The notes below the pieces were generated by a model. The model saw only the letters and a list, made by a program, of their open reading frames with translations. It was not told the DNA's origin and searched no databases. Position numbers and translations under genes: made by a program. Positions 21,754 to 24,664 of a stretch of 24,664 nucleotides of DNA are shown here, in pieces. The stretch is from the NCBI GenBank assembly GCA_000436035.1, contig FR893259.1, forward strand, positions 65,636 to 90,299, in the 5' to 3' direction. Position 1 is the stretch's first letter. Each line of letters begins with the position of its first letter. The stretch comes from Prevotella sp. CAG:732. Its GTDB lineage: Bacteria > Bacteroidota > Bacteroidia > Bacteroidales > Bacteroidaceae.

Positions 21754-22704
21754 TTATCCTTTAAACAAATCTTTGATTCCGCCAATGCTTCCCAAGAGGT
21801 TGGTAGCCTCGTAAGGGAGATAAACTACCTTGCTCTGCTTGCCCTCGGCAACTTCTTGCATCATTTGGATATACTTCTGCGCCAAGAGATAGTTGGCTGG
21901 ATTGGTACACTGTCCCACAGCCTCAGTAATCTTTTGGATGGCAATTGCCTCTGCCTCAGCCTTGCGGATGCGAGCCGTAGCCTCACCCTCGGCATTGAGG
22001 ATAGCCTGTTGCTTGGCAGCCTCAGCCTTATTGACGATAGCAGCCTTTTCACCTTCAGACAACAGACGCTGCTTCTCCTTCTCACCCTCGGAAGTCAAGA
22101 TGGTGGCACGCTTGTTTCGCTCTGCCTGCATCTGCTTCTCCATGGCAACAAGCACACTCTCCGGAGGTGTGATGTCTTGCAACTCCACACGGTTTACCTT
22201 GATACCCCACTTGTTGGTGGCATCGTCAAGGACGGCACGCAACTTGGTATTGATGGTATCACGAGAGGTCAAAGTCTGGTCGAGTTCCATCTCACCGATG
22301 ATATTACGCAAGGTGGTCTGGGTCAACTTCTCGATAGCGTTAGGAAGATTGTTGATTTCATACACGCTCTTGAAAGGATCCACAATCTGGAAATACAAGA
22401 GTGCATTGATCTGCATCTGGATATTATCCTTGGTAATCACGTTCTGGCGAGCAAAATCATACACCTGTTCACGAAGGTCAATGCTATTGGTATAGGTGTA
22501 TCTACCGTTACGCTGTGACACGATGTCCTTGGCATGGTCAATAAACGGAATGATGATGTTGATACCAGGCTTCAAGGTGGCATAATAGCGACCGAGACGC
22601 TCGATAATCTTTGTCTCACTCTGTGGGATAATCACGATGGTCTTCTTCACGATAATCAGCGCGAGGACGACGAGTACAATCAGTACATAAACTCCAATGC
22701 TCAT
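21754..22704 (-). CDS. SPFH/Band 7 (stomatin, QmcA-like) membrane protein
   Basis: This 316-residue protein has an N-terminal membrane segment at about 4-21 (IGVYVLIVLVVLALIIV). The Band 7 domain (about 25-190) starts with IIPQSETKIIERLGRYYATLKPGINIIIPF and includes RNVITKDNIQMQINALLYFQI and the typical WGIKVNRVELQDITPP. A long Ala/Glu/Lys helix follows (about 190-255) and then a hydrophobic end. Such proteins form large ring oligomers in membranes and often pair with NfeD proteins and membrane proteases. Here an NfeD gene lies immediately upstream, a pairing well known for this family, and an M48 protease gene lies just beyond that. The ATG at 22704 is embedded in an AT-rich repeat with no Shine-Dalgarno sequence. 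Confidence 0.93.
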   Translation of the reverse strand: MSIGVYVLIVLVVLALIIVKKTIVIIPQSETKIIERLGRYYATLKPGINIIIPFIDHAKDIVSQRNGRYTYTNSIDLREQVYDFARQNVITKDNIQMQINALLYFQIVDPFKSVYEINNLPNAIEKLTQTTLRNIIGEMELDQTLTSRDTINTKLRAVLDDATNKWGIKVNRVELQDITPPESVLVAMEKQMQAERNKRATILTSEGEKEKQRLLSEGEKAAIVNKAEAAKQQAILNAEGEATARIRKAEAEAIAIQKITEAVGQCTNPANYLLAQKYIQMMQEVAEGKQSKVVYLPYEATNLLGSIGGIKDLFKG

Positions 22705-22774
22705 AATAATTTAGAATTTATAATTAATAATTTAGACGACTCCGTGAAATCCGTGTCATCCATGTCTTATCACA
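22705..22774. repeat. AT-rich repeat plus three 9-base tandem units
   Basis: The nfeD-SPFH gap contains a variant of the AT-rich repeat (AATTTATAATTAATAATTTAG, about 22711-22735). Three consecutive 9-mers of form NNNTCCRTG follow: GACTCCGTG (22738), AAATCCGTG (22747) and TCATCCATG (22756). The leftward transcript would read this as CAYGGANNN repeated. Confidence 0.6.
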
Positions 22775-23227
22775 TTATGCCCTTTCCACCTTGAGGATAA
22801 TCGACTCTCTGCCGACAACCTTCACCTTGGTGCCCACCTCTATATTCTCAGTAGAAGTTGGAGCCTCAGCCTTCCAGTCATCTCCATCAAGTTTCACTCT
22901 GCCATAGTCACCGGCGATGATGGTCTGACTGACCTCACCTATCTGTCCGATGAGCGCATCGGCATTACTCTTGCGGTCATCTGCTCCCCGATGGATAGCT
23001 TGCACAAGATGAGGACGTATCAGCCAGATGCTTAGTACTGAACACACTGCCCATACAAACACTTGCATCCAAAATGGCATGCCGATTACAGCCGTTACTA
23101 TGCTCACAAGCGCACCGATGGCAAAACATGTGACATAAAAGTCACCAGAAGAAAGCTCCATGATGAGACACACGATCGTGATAATGGTCCAAAAAAGCCA
23201 AAGATTTTGAGAAATGTAGTCCAGCAT
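22775..23227 (-). CDS. NfeD-like membrane protein
   Basis: This 150-residue protein has three membrane segments (about 8-24, 31-49, 53-70) followed by a soluble OB-fold domain (about 92-150) with GQIGEVSQTI, GRVKLDGDDWKA and KVKVVGRESIILKVE, the pattern of the NfeD C-terminal domain. It is the short form lacking the ClpP-like protease domain. NfeD proteins work with SPFH proteins to organise membrane assemblies. The frame extends to a TTG at 23233, but the ATG at 23227 (MLDYISQNL) is preferred. It is first in the nfeD-SPFH-epimerase-like operon. No clear promoter is seen; the upstream gap holds an AT-rich repeat and a 12-bp hairpin. Confidence 0.9.
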   Translation of the reverse strand: MLDYISQNLWLFWTIITIVCLIMELSSGDFYVTCFAIGALVSIVTAVIGMPFWMQVFVWAVCSVLSIWLIRPHLVQAIHRGADDRKSNADALIGQIGEVSQTIIAGDYGRVKLDGDDWKAEAPTSTENIEVGTKVKVVGRESIILKVERA

Positions 23228-23228
23228 A

Positions 23229-23262
23229 AGCAATTAGTAATTAAGAATTAATAATTAAGGAT
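23229..23262. repeat. AT-rich intergenic repeat before nfeD
   Basis: The exact 18-mer AATTAAGAATTAATAATT lies at 23239-23256, flanked by partial copies (AATTAGTAATTAAG). It is in the opposite orientation relative to transcription compared with the copies at 464 and 17587. Confidence 0.75.
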
Positions 23263-23265
23263 TAG

Positions 23266-23299
23266 GTCTAACGCCATTTAGTTGATGATGGCGTTAGAC
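23266..23299 (-). terminator. 12-bp hairpin after the M48 protease gene
   Basis: GTCTAACGCCAT (23266-23277) and ATGGCGTTAGAC (23288-23299) form a perfect stem with a 10-base loop, 24 bases after the protease stop. No T tract follows on the minus strand (CTAATCC), so it may be a weak terminator or a 3'-end stem. Confidence 0.5.
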
Positions 23300-23323
23300 T
23301 CTATAGAATACATGCCAGAGAAA

Positions 23324-24247
23324 TTACTTACGAGTTGTCTTCTTCCTAGTAGTTGTCTTCTTGGCAGTCGTTGTCTTCTTGGTAGTTGTCTTTTTTGCCG
23401 TGGAAGTGGTAGTCTTCTTGGTTGTAGTAGCAGGTTTAGCTGCCTGATAGTACTTCAACGCTGTAGGCATCTCCTGTTGCAAGGCTGCGATACGCTTGAC
23501 ATCAGATGGGTGGTCGCTGAAGATGTCACTCTTGTTGGAACTGCCACCACTTGCCATACGCTGCCAGAAAGGAATCGCCTGCTGAGGGTCATAGCCTGCC
23601 ATGGCTGCGAAAATCAAGCCCATATAGTCTGCCTCTGTCTCATTATCACGAGAATACTTCAAGTTGCGGAAAGAAAAATACTGACCAGCTACTGCACTTG
23701 CAACATTACCAACACCATTACCAACTGCCTGATTGAGCACATTACCCAAAATATTGGTACCTATCTGCTGGTTCTGCTGCTTGGTCAATTGCTCTGCACT
23801 ATGCTTAGCTACAGCATGGGCAATCTCATGACCTAGAACGATAGCGAGACAAGTCTCATTCTGTGTATAAGGAAGCAAGCCCTCATAAACCACGATTTTA
23901 CCGCCTGGCATACAGAAGGCATTGGCACTGTTGTCTTGAACCAAGTTAAACTCCCAAGCGTAGTTCTTCACATCATTGGCATAACCATTATTCTTAAGAT
24001 AAGTCTCAACAGCGGTAGCCAACTTCAGTCCTACCCTCTGCACCATAGCAGTATTAGCAGCATTGGTAGATTTCTTGGCAGTCTGCATGTACTTCATATA
24101 CTCCTGATTGGACAGGCTCAATACTTGTTCATCAGAAACAGAAATACGATGAGAACGACCTGTGAGAGGTACTTTCTGTGTGGTGCCACAAGAAGCGAGC
24201 ACCAAGGATGTCATTGCCACAAGGGCAAGGTTCTTTAAACTTTTCAT
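23324..24247 (-). CDS. M48-family lipoprotein metalloprotease with Lys/Thr-repeat tail
   Basis: This 307-residue protein has a lipoprotein signal (lipobox L-A-S-C, lipidated Cys20). The zinc protease core holds H140-E-I-A-H144 in LGHEIAHAVAKHS, and the downstream ligand E203 in NETEADYMG (E203-x-x-x-D207). Its layout resembles periplasmic M48 proteases such as LoiP/BepA, which handle damaged outer-membrane proteins, without BepA's TPR domain. After the core (GSSNKSDIFSDHPSDVKRI), residues 271-307 are an almost pure Lys/Thr tail with KKTTT repeated, and Arg near the end. This is unusual for the family and may bind an anionic polymer (inference). Promoter at 24295-24326. It is codirectional with the nfeD-SPFH operon that follows after 96 bases. 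Confidence 0.9.
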   Translation of the reverse strand: MKSLKNLALVAMTSLVLASCGTTQKVPLTGRSHRISVSDEQVLSLSNQEYMKYMQTAKKSTNAANTAMVQRVGLKLATAVETYLKNNGYANDVKNYAWEFNLVQDNSANAFCMPGGKIVVYEGLLPYTQNETCLAIVLGHEIAHAVAKHSAEQLTKQQNQQIGTNILGNVLNQAVGNGVGNVASAVAGQYFSFRNLKYSRDNETEADYMGLIFAAMAGYDPQQAIPFWQRMASGGSSNKSDIFSDHPSDVKRIAALQQEMPTALKYYQAAKPATTTKKTTTSTAKKTTTKKTTTAKKTTTRKKTTRK

Positions 24248-24294
24248 CTTTTCTTTATTTTTTATACTCGTTTTGGTTGATTTCTAGTTAACCG

Positions 24295-24326
24295 CAAAAT
24301 TAACGCTTTTTCGGATAACTACCAAA
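24295..24326 (-). promoter_or_regulatory. Promoter of the M48 protease gene
   Basis: On the minus strand TTTG (24326-24323), a 20-base spacer and TAATTTTG (24302-24295) match the consensus exactly. The leader is about 40 bases. Confidence 0.75.
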
Positions 24327-24387
24327 CTATTTTTCACTTTTTTGAGCATAAACGTAAGAATATAACGCAAAAATAACATATAACGCA

Positions 24388-24425
24388 AAATCCCTGCCAT
24401 AGGACTCATCCTACAGCAGGGATTT
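24388..24425 (-). terminator. carB terminator hairpin
   Basis: AAATCCCTGC (24388-24397) pairs with GCAGGGATTT (24416-24425). After a 2x2 internal loop TAGGA pairs with TCCTA around a 4-base loop. It starts 15 bases after the carB stop. A direct repeat ATATAACGCAAAA (24360-24372 and 24378-24390) follows it on the leftward transcript. Confidence 0.75.
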
Positions 24426-24440
24426 GGGATTTTCACTTTC

Positions 24441-24664
24441 TTAGTACTCGCCCCAAGCCTTGATGTCAATGTCTTCCAACTTGGTGGTGCAGAATGCGTA
24501 GATGAACGCACTTGCCAAGCGGCTATTGGTAATCAATGGCACGTTGAGGTCGATGGCAGCACGACGAATCTTGTAACCATTGCTCAACTCTGAGCTGGTC
24601 AAGTTCTTAGGAATGTTCACTACCATATCTATCTCGTGGTTGTGGAGCATCTCCAAAGCCTTAG
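24441..24664 (-). CDS. carB: Carbamoyl phosphate synthase large subunit, C-terminal fragment
   Basis: The last 74 residues run to a TAA at 24441-24443; the gene continues past the window edge. The text (VVNIPKNL, SNGYKIRRAAIDLNVPLITN, SRLASAFIYAF) is characteristic of the C-terminal MGS-like regulatory domain of CarB, which binds allosteric effectors such as UMP in known enzymes. The complete enzyme makes carbamoyl phosphate from glutamine, bicarbonate and ATP for pyrimidines and arginine. It ends in KAWGEY. pyrBI lies about 6 kb away on the other strand. Confidence 0.9.
   Translation of the reverse strand, partial: KALEMLHNHEIDMVVNIPKNLTSSELSNGYKIRRAAIDLNVPLITNSRLASAFIYAFCTTKLEDIDIKAWGEY

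Overview
The window looks like a chromosomal segment of a Bacteroidota bacterium, most likely from the Prevotella/Segatella group (inference). The grounds are the gene content and repeated promoters of the Bacteroidota type (TTTG, about 20 bases, TAnnTTTG, e.g. at 1984-2014, 8005-8036, 9547-9578 and 24295-24326). Most genes also lack a strong Shine-Dalgarno sequence, and the predicted lipoproteins and outer-membrane-type proteins suit this phylum. No phage, insertion sequence, CRISPR array, tRNA or rRNA was seen. Most of the window is housekeeping sequence.

Layout: 1-1846 (+) holds the end of a class I aminotransferase and a LolC/E-type permease, closed by a long hairpin. 1972-5429 (+) holds two tandem paralogous AMP-forming acyl-CoA ligases behind a promoter bracketed by two identical-geometry dyads. 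A bidirectional terminator separates them from a leftward pair, lepA and a Crp/Fnr-type regulator (5518-7980). 8480-9457 (-) is a TolB-like propeller protein, divergent from a small lipoprotein (9786-10169, +). 10367-13984 (-) is pheT, a YebC-family gene and a small TSCPD protein. 14180-16498 (-) is a class A penicillin-binding protein, divergent from pyrB-pyrI-glyA (16636-19403, +). 19558-20460 (+) encodes a secreted Gly/Tyr-rich protein. 20639-23227 (-) is a compact NfeD / SPFH-stomatin / UDP-GlcNAc-epimerase-like operon. 23324-24247 (-) is an M48 lipoprotein protease with a Lys/Thr-repeat tail, and the window ends inside carB (-).

Functional themes: pyrimidine synthesis (pyrBI, carB), translation (pheT, lepA, a YebC-family factor), one-carbon metabolism (glyA), envelope biogenesis (penicillin-binding protein, permease, M48 protease, NfeD/SPFH) and fatty acid activation (two ligases).

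The least ordinary signals lie between genes or in degenerate families. (1) Short words recur every 22-23 bases in two convergent intergenic regions (10179-10365 and 20481-20617), with a different word in each. (2) Two TGCACA-N13-TGTGCA dyads 41 bases apart straddle the ligase promoter. (3) The epimerase-like protein has lost residues that are hallmarks of its family's active site. (4) An exact 18-base AT-rich intergenic repeat occurs four times. (5) A lipoprotein protease ends in a 37-residue Lys/Thr repeat. None of these is proven to be a new system.
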